A stretch of DNA of 64,000 bases from Niabella drilacis (GTDB taxonomy: Bacteria > Bacteroidota > Bacteroidia > Chitinophagales > Chitinophagaceae). Under the pieces are notes generated by a model. The model had not been told where the DNA came from, searched no databases, and worked only from the letters and a program-made list of their open reading frames with translations. The position numbers were made by a program, and so were the translations under genes. Below, in pieces: positions 1 through 8,168 of this stretch (its first letter is position 1; each line of letters begins with the position of its first letter). The DNA lies in contig NZ_FMZO01000003.1 in NCBI RefSeq assembly GCF_900101395.1, forward strand, positions 310,001-374,000, read 5' to 3'.

Positions 1-1
1 G

Positions 2-1756
2 GAACAGCCCGTTGAAAAAAGCCGTTCTTATAAGGCAGAAGCAGATATAACCTGCCTGGTCAGCAGCGACAGCCTGCTTCCGGTGCGCGGACGGGTCCTG
101 ATCTATTTTCGAAAAGATACGGGTATCAGCAGGCTCCGGGCCGGGGACCCGTTGTTCTTTGCAAAAGAACCGCAGCAGATCCGGAACTCCGGCAACCCCG
201 GAGCCTTCGATTACAGGCGGTATGCGTTGTTTAACGGGATCACGCACCAGTTATACCTGGCCCCCGGCGATTTTGTGCGGGGTCAGGCTGATCGGGACTT
301 TAATATGGGCCGGTGGTTGTATGAAACAAGATCTTCCATTCTGGGCATTTTAAAAAAGTATATAAATGGACCCAGGGAGCTGGGTTTGGCTGAGGCGCTG
401 CTGATCGGTTATCGGGATGATATGGATAAGGAGTTGCTGCAGTCATACAGCGATACAGGTGTGGTGCATGTAATTGCTGTTTCCGGTATGCACCTGGGCC
501 TGGTTTACTGGTTGCTAAACCTTTTCCTGGAGCCGCTGCGGAAACGGAAGAAGACCCGCTGGCTGCATGGGCTGATCATTTTAAGTGTGCTATGGATGTT
601 CAGTTTACTGGCAGGAGGAGCTGCATCCATTATCCGTGCCGCCGTGATGTTTACCTGTATCCAGCTGGGAAAAATGCTGAACCGCAACGCTTCCGTCTAC
701 AACACGCTGGCAGCATCAGCCTTCTTATTGCTTTGCTACAACCCTTACTGGTTGTGGGATGCGGGGTTTCAGCTTTCCTATGCCGCAGTGCTGAGCATCG
801 TTATTTTTTATAAACCCCTGTATCGGCTTATAACGGTAAACAATAAACTGCTGGATGGGGTATGGCAGCTCTGCGCAGTAAGTATGGCTGCCCAGGTATT
901 GACCACTCCCATAGCCGTTTACCAGTTTCACCAGTTCCCGGTCTGTTTTTTGATCACCAACCTGTTGGTAGTGCCGGTGTCCAGCCTGGTGCTGATCGGC
1001 GAATTATTGCTGGTGCTGTTAGCGCCCTGCAGCCCGCTGGCTGCTTTGGCGGGACGCGCTTTAAGCAGTATGATCTGGTGGATGAATGGGATCGTTGAAA
1101 ACCTGGGCCGCTATCCGTTTGCATTATGGAAGGGTTTATTGCTAAACATACCGCAGGTGATCCTGCTTTACATTTTCATATCGGGTATGGCGGTGGTGTG
1201 GATGCAAAAAAGAAAGGCTGGTCTGTGGGCTGCTGCTATCTCCCTGAGTGGGATCCTTATTTTCAGAACGCTCTCGTTTTATGATGCAGGCCGGCAGGCG
1301 AAGATGATCGTATACAATATACCGGGGGCCGGCGCGGTCGATCTGATCAGGGGCCGGGACCATCTTCTTATTGCCGACCCCGTTGCAACAGCAGATCCGC
1401 TGGTCCGGAGAAATGTCTTTCTGCCATCGCTGACCCTGCACCGGCTGCAGGAATGCGGAAAAACAGGCAACCTGAGGGATTGCGACCGTTCGTTTGTTTT
1501 TTGCGGAAAGCAGATTATGCTGGTAGATCAACCTGTGGAGAGGATCAATCACGGCGGCACTGCAGCCATTATGATACTTTCCGGTAATCCCCGGCTGTAT
1601 ATTTCACAGCTCATCAACAGGGTACGGCCCCGGCAAATTGTTATTGACGGCTCGGTACCGGCATGGAAAGCCCGCTACTGGCAGCGGGATTGTGATTCGC
1701 TCAGGATCCCCTGTCATAATGTTGCAGAGAAAGGTGCTTTTGTAATGAACCTATGA
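2..1756 (+). CDS. comEC: ComEC/Rec2-family competence protein, 5' end cut off by the window edge
   Basis: Inner-membrane channel that in transformable bacteria moves single-stranded DNA into the cytoplasm. The frame is open from base 2, so the true start lies outside the window. Visible order: the end of the N-terminal soluble DUF4131/OB-fold domain, including RNSGNPGAFDYRRY which is typical of that domain, then the polytopic Competence domain with VIAVSGMHLGLV and AGGAASIIRAAVM and many hydrophobic helices up to about residue 390 of the visible part. The C-terminal 170 residues do not show the HxHxDH metal-binding motif of the beta-lactamase-like domain found in ComEC of other phyla. That reduced C-terminus is, as far as I know, common in Bacteroidetes. 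No other competence gene is in view. The last codons overlap the purH promoter. Confidence 0.9.
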   Translation, partial: EQPVEKSRSYKAEADITCLVSSDSLLPVRGRVLIYFRKDTGISRLRAGDPLFFAKEPQQIRNSGNPGAFDYRRYALFNGITHQLYLAPGDFVRGQADRDFNMGRWLYETRSSILGILKKYINGPRELGLAEALLIGYRDDMDKELLQSYSDTGVVHVIAVSGMHLGLVYWLLNLFLEPLRKRKKTRWLHGLIILSVLWMFSLLAGGAASIIRAAVMFTCIQLGKMLNRNASVYNTLAASAFLLLCYNPYWLWDAGFQLSYAAVLSIVIFYKPLYRLITVNNKLLDGVWQLCAVSMAAQVLTTPIAVYQFHQFPVCFLITNLLVVPVSSLVLIGELLLVLLAPCSPLAALAGRALSSMIWWMNGIVENLGRYPFALWKGLLLNIPQVILLYIFISGMAVVWMQKRKAGLWAAAISLSGILIFRTLSFYDAGRQAKMIVYNIPGAGAVDLIRGRDHLLIADPVATADPLVRRNVFLPSLTLHRLQECGKTGNLRDCDRSFVFCGKQIMLVDQPVERINHGGTAAIMILSGNPRLYISQLINRVRPRQIVIDGSVPAWKARYWQRDCDSLRIPCHNVAEKGAFVMNL

Positions 1757-1769
1757 ACGCTTACCTTTG
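1738..1769 (+). promoter_or_regulatory. Bacteroidetes-type promoter of purH
   Basis: TTTTG at 1738-1742, a 19-nt spacer, then TACCTTTG at 1762-1769. This matches the Bacteroidetes -33/-7 consensus (TTTG, 19-21 nt, TAnnTTTG). The -33 box lies inside the end of comEC. Predicted transcription start is near 1775, giving a leader of about 25 nt before the purH ATG at 1800. Confidence 0.75.
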
Positions 1770-1799
1770 CGGCTCAATAAGCACTCCAATTCAGTTTTT

Positions 1800-3323
1800 A
1801 TGAACAAAAAGATACAATCTGCACTCATTTCCGTTTTTTATAAGGATGGCCTGGAACCCATTGTAAAAGAATTATCGCGGCTGGGCATTACCATTTATTC
1901 CACCGGGGGAACGCAAAAGTTCATTGAAGACCTGGGTATACAGGTAGTTCCTGTAGAGCAGCTGACCACCTACCCTTCTATCCTGGGCGGGCGCGTAAAA
2001 ACCCTGCACCCTTCTGTGTTCGGAGGTATTTTGGGGCGGAGAGACCTGGAATCTGATATCCAGGAGATGGCCGAATACAAGATCCCCGAAATTGACCTGG
2101 TAATTGTGGACCTGTATCCTTTTGAAGAAACCCTGGCACAGACCAGCGAGGAAAAGCTGATCATTGAAAAAATTGATATCGGTGGTCCTTCTATGATCCG
2201 CGCTGCCGCCAAGAACTTTAAAGATGTGGTGGTGGTAGCCGCCAAAAAAGACTATGCGGGTCTGGAAGAGCTGTTAAAGACCCAGAACGGTGAAACTTCG
2301 ATTGAGCAGCGCAAATCCTTTGCAGCAAAGGCATTTGAGATCGTAGCGCATTATGATGTAGCTATCTCGACTTATTTTAACGGAAACAGCGGGGAATATT
2401 TTTTACAATCGGTAAACAGCCCCAAAGCCATGCGTTATGGCGAAAACCCGCACCAGTCGGGTACATTCTATGGCAACCTGGAGGAGCTGTTCAACCAACT
2501 GAATGGTAAAGAGCTTTCTTATAATAACCTGGTGGATGTAGATGCTGCGGTGCAGCTGATCCATGAATTTCCGCAGGGCGGAGATGTGGTATTTGCGATT
2601 ATTAAGCATACCAATGTTTGCGGCGTGGCAGCACGGGGCACGGTAAGCGATGCCTGGAAAGAAGCACTGGCAGGAGATCCGGAAAGCGCTTTTGGCGGGG
2701 TATTGGTAACCAATGGCACCGTAGATGAAGCAACGGCAAATGCCATCAACGAGATTTTCTTTGAAGTACTGATCGCGCCTGCATTTGATGAAGCTGCGCT
2801 GAACATCTTAAAGTCTAAAAAGAACCGGATCCTGTTGCAGTTAAAGGCTGAAGGCTTAAAGCTGAACACTCAAAGCAAATCCGTTCTCAACGGGGTGCTC
2901 ATACAGGAGCAGGATAAAGGCAATTATACCGAGTGGAAAGAGGCCGGAGGCCGGGAAACAACAGCAGCAGAAAAAGCAGACCTGGAATTTGCCAATATCA
3001 TCGGCAAGCATTTAAAATCAAATGCCATTGCGCTGGTAAAAAATAAGCAACTGGTAGGCAAAGGCGCCGGCCAGACAAGTCGTATTGATGCGCTGCGTCA
3101 TGCCATCGAAAAAGCCAAACAATTTGGTTTTGACCTGAAAGGGGCGGTACTTGCGAGTGATGCCTTCTTCCCGTTCAATGATTGCATACAGATCGGCCAC
3201 CAGGCAGGTATTGAAGCTTTTATTCAACCCGGAGGCTCCATCCGAGATAAGGATTCTATTGAATACGCACAGCAAAATAACCTGGCTATGGTGATTACCG
3301 GCATGCGGCATTTCAAACACTAG
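1800..3323 (+). CDS. purH: Bifunctional AICAR transformylase / IMP cyclohydrolase
   Basis: Carries out the last two steps of purine synthesis: formylation of AICAR with 10-formyl-THF, then ring closure to IMP. The 507-residue protein has the usual two domains. The MGS-like cyclohydrolase domain (about 1-150) carries the STGGT phosphate loop and RVKTLHPSVFGG. The transformylase domain (about 160-507) carries RYGENPHQ near 212-219 and KHTNVCG near 268, which hold the Lys-His catalytic pair. The ATG at 1800 is chosen because MNKKIQSALISVFYKDGL is the normal family N-terminus. An in-frame TTG at 1767 lies inside the -7 promoter box and cannot be the start. No terminator is seen downstream; an inverted repeat of degenerate words follows at 3368-3473. 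Confidence 0.97.
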   Translation: MNKKIQSALISVFYKDGLEPIVKELSRLGITIYSTGGTQKFIEDLGIQVVPVEQLTTYPSILGGRVKTLHPSVFGGILGRRDLESDIQEMAEYKIPEIDLVIVDLYPFEETLAQTSEEKLIIEKIDIGGPSMIRAAAKNFKDVVVVAAKKDYAGLEELLKTQNGETSIEQRKSFAAKAFEIVAHYDVAISTYFNGNSGEYFLQSVNSPKAMRYGENPHQSGTFYGNLEELFNQLNGKELSYNNLVDVDAAVQLIHEFPQGGDVVFAIIKHTNVCGVAARGTVSDAWKEALAGDPESAFGGVLVTNGTVDEATANAINEIFFEVLIAPAFDEAALNILKSKKNRILLQLKAEGLKLNTQSKSVLNGVLIQEQDKGNYTEWKEAGGRETTAAEKADLEFANIIGKHLKSNAIALVKNKQLVGKGAGQTSRIDALRHAIEKAKQFGFDLKGAVLASDAFFPFNDCIQIGHQAGIEAFIQPGGSIRDKDSIEYAQQNNLAMVITGMRHFKH

Positions 3324-3367
3324 TATCCCCGGCAAAAGGCTACAGCGGCCACAAAGATTCTGTGTTA

Positions 3368-3473
3368 TTGCCACTAAAACGCAGAAGCACAGATTTTTTA
3401 CTACTACAACGATGACTGCTGCTTTTAATTTAAAAAGGCCCAAAGTCTTTAGAGCTTCTGTGCCTCAGTGGCA
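3368..3473. repeat. Imperfect inverted repeat of intergenic words
   Basis: The left arm starting TTGCCACTAAAACGCAGAAG (3368) and the right arm ending TGTGCCTCAGTGGCAA (to 3473) are inverted and partly complementary. The outer 8 bases (TTGCCACT/AGTGGCAA) pair perfectly and the GCACAGA/TCTGTGC parts pair with an offset of several bases. The words resemble low-complexity intergenic phrases common in Bacteroidetes. The element fills the gap between purH and the nitrilase gene and could act as a weak hairpin downstream of purH. Confidence 0.5.
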
Positions 3474-3539
3474 AAAAAACACCTGGGCATGAAGGTTTAA
3501 ACGCGCATATTCGCAACCTTTGCAGCAAAACGATATTTT

Positions 3540-4508
3540 ATGGATGGACTGAAGATCGCCACCGCCCAGTTTGAAAACCGGAGCGGAGATAAAGCCTACA
3601 ATCTTTCTGTGATTGAATCGCTTTCCCGCAAAGCGGCGGCTGCAGGTGCGCAGGTGATCGCTTTTCATGAATGCTCTATTACCGGTTATACCTTTGCAAG
3701 GCATCTCTCCCGCGAGACACTTACGGCCATTGCCGAACGCATCCCGGAGGGGGAAAGTATCCAACGCTTACAGCAGATCGCCGGGAATCACCAGATCACC
3801 ATCCTGGCAGGACTGTTTGAGAAAGATGAGCAGGACCGGTTGTATAAGGCCTATGTGTGTGTAGATAAAAGCGGGCTGGTGGCCAAGTACCGCAAGCTGC
3901 ACCCGTTTATCAATCCGCACCTGCTGCCGGGTGATGCGTACTGTGTATTTGATATTATGGGCTGGAAATGCGGGATCCTGATCTGCTATGATAATAACAT
4001 TGTTGAAAATGTAAGGGCTACCCGCCTGCTGGGAGCCGAGATCATTTTTATGCCACATGTAACCATGTGCACACCTTCTACCAGGCCTGGTGCCGGTTTT
4101 GTGGATCCGCAGCTTTGGGATAACCGGGAAAAAGATCCTACCTCCCTGCGACTGGAATTTGACGGGATGAAGGGGCGCGACTGGTTGATGAAATGGCTGC
4201 CTGCAAGGGCGTATGACAATGCGGTGTATGCTGTTTTTTCAAACCCGGTGGGCATGGATGATGACCAATTAAAGAATGGTTGTTCCATGATCATTGATCC
4301 ATATGGTGATGTGGTAGCCGAATGCCGTTTTTTTGAAGACGGCTTTGTAACTGCCGGCTTGTATAAGGAGCACCTGCAGAAGGCAGGGGGCAGCCGTTAC
4401 ATCAATGCCCGGCGCCCGGAACTGTACCGCGAGATCATTGGGAGCACGCATACGGCCCGCCAGCAGGTGGTCTGGCTGGCCCTGCCGGATAGAACGCCCG
4501 GGTCCTGA
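3540..4508 (+). CDS. Nitrilase-superfamily (carbon-nitrogen) amidohydrolase
   Basis: Cytoplasmic hydrolase of an amide or nitrile C-N bond; the substrate cannot be told from sequence. The Glu-Lys-Cys triad is visible: E in FHECSITGY (about residue 44), K in KYRKLHPF (about 118) and C in GILICYDN (about 149). The 322-residue length is normal for the family. The ATG at 3540 opens directly on MDGLKIATAQF, the usual first strand. A 7-of-8 match to the -7 box (AACCTTTG, 3515-3522) lies about 17 nt upstream. Some branches of this superfamily are aliphatic nitrilases, others beta-ureidopropionase or N-carbamoylputrescine amidases. The next gene, a TetR regulator, has its own promoter, so no operon link is implied. 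Confidence 0.88.
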   Translation: MDGLKIATAQFENRSGDKAYNLSVIESLSRKAAAAGAQVIAFHECSITGYTFARHLSRETLTAIAERIPEGESIQRLQQIAGNHQITILAGLFEKDEQDRLYKAYVCVDKSGLVAKYRKLHPFINPHLLPGDAYCVFDIMGWKCGILICYDNNIVENVRATRLLGAEIIFMPHVTMCTPSTRPGAGFVDPQLWDNREKDPTSLRLEFDGMKGRDWLMKWLPARAYDNAVYAVFSNPVGMDDDQLKNGCSMIIDPYGDVVAECRFFEDGFVTAGLYKEHLQKAGGSRYINARRPELYREIIGSTHTARQQVVWLALPDRTPGS

Positions 4509-4534
4509 CCCATTTCCCTTTTCCGTTAAAAAGA

Positions 4535-4566
4535 TTTGTCTACCTACTAATAGGTAGGTACCTTTG
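4535..4566 (+). promoter_or_regulatory. Promoter of the tetR-fabF operon
   Basis: TTTG at 4535-4538, a 20-nt spacer and TACCTTTG at 4559-4566 match the full Bacteroidetes consensus. The box ends only 4 nt before the ATG at 4571, so transcription should start at or within the start codon and give a leaderless or near-leaderless mRNA. Confidence 0.8.
4540..4557. promoter_or_regulatory. Palindromic operator between -33 and -7, probable TetR autoregulation site
   Basis: CTACCTACTAATAGGTAG is an inverted repeat with 7-bp arms (CTACCTA/TAGGTAG) and a 4-bp centre. It lies entirely in the 20-nt promoter spacer of the downstream tetR gene. Position and symmetry are those expected of a TetR-family operator that blocks RNA polymerase. 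The assignment to this particular regulator is inference. Confidence 0.7.
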
Positions 4567-4570
4567 ATCC

Positions 4571-5128
4571 ATGGACACCCGTTCGGAGATCATGCGCATT
4601 GGGGATGCCCTTTTAAGGGAGCGGGGATATAATGCTTTTAGTTTTGCTGATATCTCCCGCCAGCTGAATATTAAAAATGCATCCGTCCACTATCATTTTC
4701 CTACAAAAACGGCATTGGGACTGGCTATTATTGCCGGTTACGGGGAGCGGTTTGCCCGGCTCCGGGAGGAACTGGCCGGCCGGCCGGTAATGGAAAAGCT
4801 GGAAGCCTTTTTCAATGTGTATATTGCAGCCCGCAAGGAAGACCGGATCTGCCTGGTAGGGGCCCTGGCCACGGACTTTTATACCGTAGATGGTGCAATA
4901 CAGGAGGCGCTTAACCAAATGGTGCAGCAGGTACTTGGCTGGCTGATGGGCATACTGGAAGAGGGAAAGCGTACCGGCGTGTTTTTCTTTGAGTTGCCGG
5001 TACGTACCAAGGCGCTGCTGATTACCACGAATATGATTGCCGCACTGCAATTGACACGGGTTACCGGCAAAAGAGATTTCGATGAAATAAAGCAGACTTT
5101 AATTAACGAATTAATAAGAAAAAGATGA
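4571..5128 (+). CDS. TetR/AcrR-family transcriptional regulator
   Basis: DNA-binding repressor of 185 residues. The N-terminal helix-turn-helix is clear: ALLRERGYNAFSFADISRQL followed by the recognition helix NIKNASVHYHFPTKTALGLA (about 14-53). The C-terminal all-helical ligand domain is poorly conserved, as usual. The start at 4571 is supported by a strong promoter just upstream; a second ATG at 4592 (residue 8) would allow a leader of about 20 nt and still keep the HTH. The stop codon overlaps the fabF ATG (ATGA), so the two genes are translationally coupled. The palindrome at 4540-4557 suggests autoregulation. The inducing ligand is unknown; co-transcription with a ketosynthase makes a fatty acyl-CoA or related lipid signal plausible. 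Confidence 0.92.
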   Translation: MDTRSEIMRIGDALLRERGYNAFSFADISRQLNIKNASVHYHFPTKTALGLAIIAGYGERFARLREELAGRPVMEKLEAFFNVYIAARKEDRICLVGALATDFYTVDGAIQEALNQMVQQVLGWLMGILEEGKRTGVFFFELPVRTKALLITTNMIAALQLTRVTGKRDFDEIKQTLINELIRKR

Positions 5129-6369
5129 AACGTGTAGTCGTAACCGGGCTGGGGGCATTAACCCCCATCGGCAATAATGTGAATGATTTCTGGCAGGCGC
5201 TGATCAATGGTGTCAGCGGAGCGGCGCCTATTACGAAGTTTGATGCGTCAAAATTCAAGACGCGGTTTGCCTGTGAGCTTAAAAATTTTGATCCGCTTAC
5301 GTATATAGAGAAGGCAGAGGCGCGTCGCTATGACCTGTACACCCAATACGCGCTGATCAGTGTTGCAGAGGCTGTACAAAACGCCGGTATTTCCTTTGAG
5401 GAGCTGAACCGGGATCGCATTGGGGTGATCTGGGGGTCCGGTAACGGGGGCATCCAGACCTTTCAGCAACAGGTAATGGAATTTGCGCAGGGCGATGGTA
5501 CACCCCGGTTTAACCCGTTTTTTATTCCCAAAATGATCGTGGATATTGCCTCGGGCATCATCTCGATCAAATACGGGTTGAGAGGCGTCAATTTTACGAC
5601 GGTTTCCGCCTGTGCCACCTCAAATACGGCCATTATCGATGCTTTTAATTATATTAAATGGGGCAAGGCCGATATGATCATCACCGGCGGTTCCGAAGCG
5701 GCGATCAATGAAACGGGCGTGGGCGGCTTTAATGCCGCAAAAGCGCTTTCGACCAATAATGAAGAAGCTGCAACCGCCTCCCGGCCCTTTGATATAACGA
5801 GGGATGGTTTTGTGATGGGCGAAGGGGCAGGAGCCATTATTCTTGAGGAGCTGGAATGTGCAAAACGCCGGGGGGCGCCCATTATTGCCGAGATCGTGGG
5901 GGGCGGCATGGCCGGGGATGCCTATCATCTTACCGGTACCCATCCTGAAGGGGAAGGAGCCCGCCTGGGAATGCTGGCTGCCCTGGAGGATGCCGGTATT
6001 GGGCCGGAAGCCATCGACTACCTCAATACCCATGCTACCTCTACCCAGCAGGGCGACTTAAGCGAATTGAGGGCGGCAGAACGGGTATTTGGAGCTGGCA
6101 CGGCGCTCAATATCAGTGCTACCAAGTCGATGACGGGGCATTTGCTGGGCGCTGCCGGTGCGGTGGAAGCCATTGCCTGTATCAAGGCGGTGCAACTGAA
6201 TATGGTGCCGCCTACCATTAACTCCACGGAAATTGAACCCGCTTTTAAAGACCTGTTTAACCTGACCCTGCACAAAGCGCAGCAGAAAGAAGTAAATTAT
6301 GCCATGAGCAATACTTTTGGCTTTGGCGGGCATATTGCTACGTCTGTGTTTAAGAAGTATGCAGAGTAG
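5125..6369 (+). CDS. fabF: Beta-ketoacyl-ACP synthase II (FabF type)
   Basis: Condensing enzyme that joins malonyl-ACP to an acyl chain in fatty acid or polyketide-like synthesis. The 414-residue protein has the KAS II Cys-His-His set: C in VSACATSNTA (about 163), H in NTHATSTQQGD (about 302) and H in SMTGHLLGAAGAVEA (about 339), plus the terminal NTFGFGGHIATSVF motif. It overlaps the preceding tetR gene by 4 nt, so it is regulated with it rather than placed in a housekeeping fab cluster with acpP. That arrangement suggests a dedicated or auxiliary ketosynthase, but housekeeping FabF cannot be excluded. A link to the dialkylresorcinol genes at 21.5-26 kb is possible but not shown. Confidence 0.93.
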   Translation: MKRVVVTGLGALTPIGNNVNDFWQALINGVSGAAPITKFDASKFKTRFACELKNFDPLTYIEKAEARRYDLYTQYALISVAEAVQNAGISFEELNRDRIGVIWGSGNGGIQTFQQQVMEFAQGDGTPRFNPFFIPKMIVDIASGIISIKYGLRGVNFTTVSACATSNTAIIDAFNYIKWGKADMIITGGSEAAINETGVGGFNAAKALSTNNEEAATASRPFDITRDGFVMGEGAGAIILEELECAKRRGAPIIAEIVGGGMAGDAYHLTGTHPEGEGARLGMLAALEDAGIGPEAIDYLNTHATSTQQGDLSELRAAERVFGAGTALNISATKSMTGHLLGAAGAVEAIACIKAVQLNMVPPTINSTEIEPAFKDLFNLTLHKAQQKEVNYAMSNTFGFGGHIATSVFKKYAE

Positions 6370-6551
6370 GGATACGTGAGTCGATATTTGAGATTCGGGA
6401 CGTCAGACCTGAGATTTGAGTTATGCAAATTGAGGTGGCGTGACCGGTGCGCAGCTGCCCGAAATGGGAAGGCCTGACCCGGATCTCAAATCTGAAATCC
6501 CCAACCTTTTCCCCCAGGAATTGTAATATTGTTAGATCAAATCATCACGCT

Positions 6552-6866
6552 ATGGAAATACGTTTGAATACCGACAGTAATTTTACGGCATCAGAAGCTT
6601 TTTTAGAAAAAGTATCCGCCGAGCTAACAAAAAAACTGAACCGTTTTAGTGAATATATCACCACCGCCGAAGTCTTTTTCGGAGATGAGAACAGTGGTAA
6701 AAGCGGTACGCATGATAAGCGTTGTACTATTGAAGTACGGCCCCGCAACCTCAACCCCGAAGCCGTAACACATTTTGCAGATACAGTAGATCATGCCTTT
6801 AACGGGGCTGTGGATAAAATAAGAAATTTGCTGGATAGTCGCATCGGGAAGCTACAGAATAAATAG
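6552..6866 (+). CDS. hpf: Ribosome hibernation-promoting factor, short HPF/RaiA type
   Basis: Binds the small ribosomal subunit in stationary phase and inactivates ribosomes. The 104-residue protein shows the sigma-54 modulation/S30EA fold: MEIRLNTDSNFTASEAFLEK, then TTAEVFFGDENSGK and CTIEVRPRNLNPEAV. It lacks the C-terminal dimerisation domain of long HPF, so it is the short form. The ATG at 6552 is chosen because the family N-terminus begins there; an in-frame open region upstream to 6447 is made of intergenic words. A 7-of-8 -7 box (TAATATTG) lies near 6523. The 180-nt gap before it contains the inverted words AGATTTGAG (6412-6420) and CTCAAATCT (6485-6493). Confidence 0.88.
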   Translation: MEIRLNTDSNFTASEAFLEKVSAELTKKLNRFSEYITTAEVFFGDENSGKSGTHDKRCTIEVRPRNLNPEAVTHFADTVDHAFNGAVDKIRNLLDSRIGKLQNK

Positions 6867-6871
6867 CAAAA

Positions 6872-6893
6872 TATTTCCACAGCCTGTGTATAA
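6872..6893. promoter_or_regulatory. Inverted pair of DnaA-box-like sequences upstream of nrdB
   Basis: ATTTCCACA (6873-6881) faces TGTGTATAA (6885-6893) across three bases. The right half read on the minus strand is TTATACACA, a perfect match to the general DnaA box TTATnCACA; the left half differs from TTATCCACA at two positions. It lies about 30 nt upstream of a TTAATTTG -7-like box (6923-6930). DnaA control of RNR genes is known in Escherichia coli; its use here is inference. Confidence 0.45.
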
Positions 6894-6930
6894 CAAGTTT
6901 CCCGCGTCTCAACTTTATATGATTAATTTG

Positions 6931-7121
6931 TAGTCGGCTTTTTAGTAAAAGATCCTGGATCCCGCCGCTAAAAGCCCTCCCTGATTATCATCATACGATG
7001 CTTTCGGGCAGAAAGCAGCGTCTTATTCCGGTTAGGAAATAGCTTTATTTCCAAAGGGATAACTGTCGTCTCTGCTCTCAGCGTTTGAAGATCCGATTTT
7101 TAAAGAACAAGAATAGTATAT
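6931..7121 (+). other. Probable structured 5' leader of nrdB
   Basis: About 190 nt without an open reading frame between a -7-like box and nrdB. It can form at least two local hairpins: GCTTTC/GAAAGC near 7000-7016 and GGAAATA/TATTTCC at about 7035-7052. It matches no riboswitch class that I can recognise. Confidence 0.35.
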
Positions 7122-8096
7122 ATGGGCTTATTTGATAAACGCGTAAACTATAAACCTTTTGAGTACCCGGAGGTTTTGAAATTTACTGAAGCAATCAACA
7201 AATCATTTTGGGTACATTCGGAGGTGGATTTTACAGCAGATGTGCAGGATTTTCACAGTCACCTGAATATTGCACAACGGAATGCCATCAAAAACAGTTT
7301 GCTGGCGATCGCTCAGATTGAGGTAGCCGTAAAATCGTTCTGGGGCAATTTGTACAACCATATGCCCAAGCCGGAATTAAACGGCCTTGGCAGCACGTTT
7401 GCAGAATGTGAGTTCCGTCACTCAGAGGCCTATTCCCGCCTGCTGGAAGTACTGGGCTATAACGACGAGTTTTCCAAACTGGTTGAGGAACCGGTGATTG
7501 CAGAACGTATTAAATATCTTTCGGAAGCATTAAAAGACGCCAGGTCTGCAGATCCTAAGGAATATACCCTTTCGCTGATCCTGTTTGCGATCCTGATCGA
7601 GAATGTATCCCTGTTCAGCCAGTTTGCGATCATCCTTTCCTTTACCCGTTTCCGCGGGCTGATGAAGAATGTAAGCAATATCATTGCCTGGACCTCCGTG
7701 GATGAGCAGATCCATGCCAATGCCGGTGTATACCTGATCAATAAGATCCGGGAGGAGTATCCTGAGCTGATCGATGAAGCCATGGAGTACCGTATTATGG
7801 CCCTGGTACGCGATTCTATAGAAGTAGAAGGCCGTATCATCGACTGGATCTTTTCCGAAGGGGAGATCGATACGATCAACAAAACAAACCTGCTGAACTT
7901 TATGAAGTTCCGGGTTGATGAAAGCTTTGAAAAACTGGGCTTTCCCAAGCAATTTAATGTTTCAATGGAAGAATACCGGCCGATGCAATGGTTCGAGGAG
8001 GAAGTGTTTGCCAACAGCCTGGATGATTTCTTTGCAAAACGGCCGGTGGAATATACCAAGCACGATAAGAGCATTACGTATAACGATCTGTTTTAG
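7122..8096 (+). CDS. nrdB: Class Ia ribonucleotide reductase, beta (radical) subunit
   Basis: Houses the diiron-tyrosyl radical cofactor that powers reduction of ribonucleotides to deoxyribonucleotides. The 324-residue protein shows the ligand motifs in order: E in AQIEVAVKSF, then CEFRHSEAYSRLLE (E-x-x-H with the radical Tyr four residues later, about residue 104), then LIENVSLFS and SVDEQIHANAG (E and H). The radical Tyr is present, so this is not a Tyr-less class Ic enzyme. No N-terminal ATP-cone is fused to it, unlike some Bacteroidetes NrdB proteins. It is followed by nrdA after 185 nt that contain a small dispersed hairpin repeat. The gene order beta-alpha is the reverse of E. coli. Confidence 0.96.
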   Translation: MGLFDKRVNYKPFEYPEVLKFTEAINKSFWVHSEVDFTADVQDFHSHLNIAQRNAIKNSLLAIAQIEVAVKSFWGNLYNHMPKPELNGLGSTFAECEFRHSEAYSRLLEVLGYNDEFSKLVEEPVIAERIKYLSEALKDARSADPKEYTLSLILFAILIENVSLFSQFAIILSFTRFRGLMKNVSNIIAWTSVDEQIHANAGVYLINKIREEYPELIDEAMEYRIMALVRDSIEVEGRIIDWIFSEGEIDTINKTNLLNFMKFRVDESFEKLGFPKQFNVSMEEYRPMQWFEEEVFANSLDDFFAKRPVEYTKHDKSITYNDLF

Positions 8097-8168
8097 GCTT
8101 AGTCCCGCTCGCTCCGAAAGGGCGGAGGGGAAAAATGAGATGCTATATGGCCCGGAAGATGATGTGCT

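Noticed and set aside
6412-6493. Inverted words AGATTTGAG and CTCAAATCT before hpf
   Set aside because: Only 9 bp and 64 nt apart, in a region of degenerate words; too weak to call a terminator or attenuator.
6867-7121. NrdR box before nrdB
   Set aside because: No ACACWATATATWGTGT-like repeat pair was found; the only symmetrical site is DnaA-box-like.
6931-7121. Known riboswitch (cobalamin, TPP or similar) in the nrdB leader
   Set aside because: The conserved cores of those riboswitch classes are not visible.
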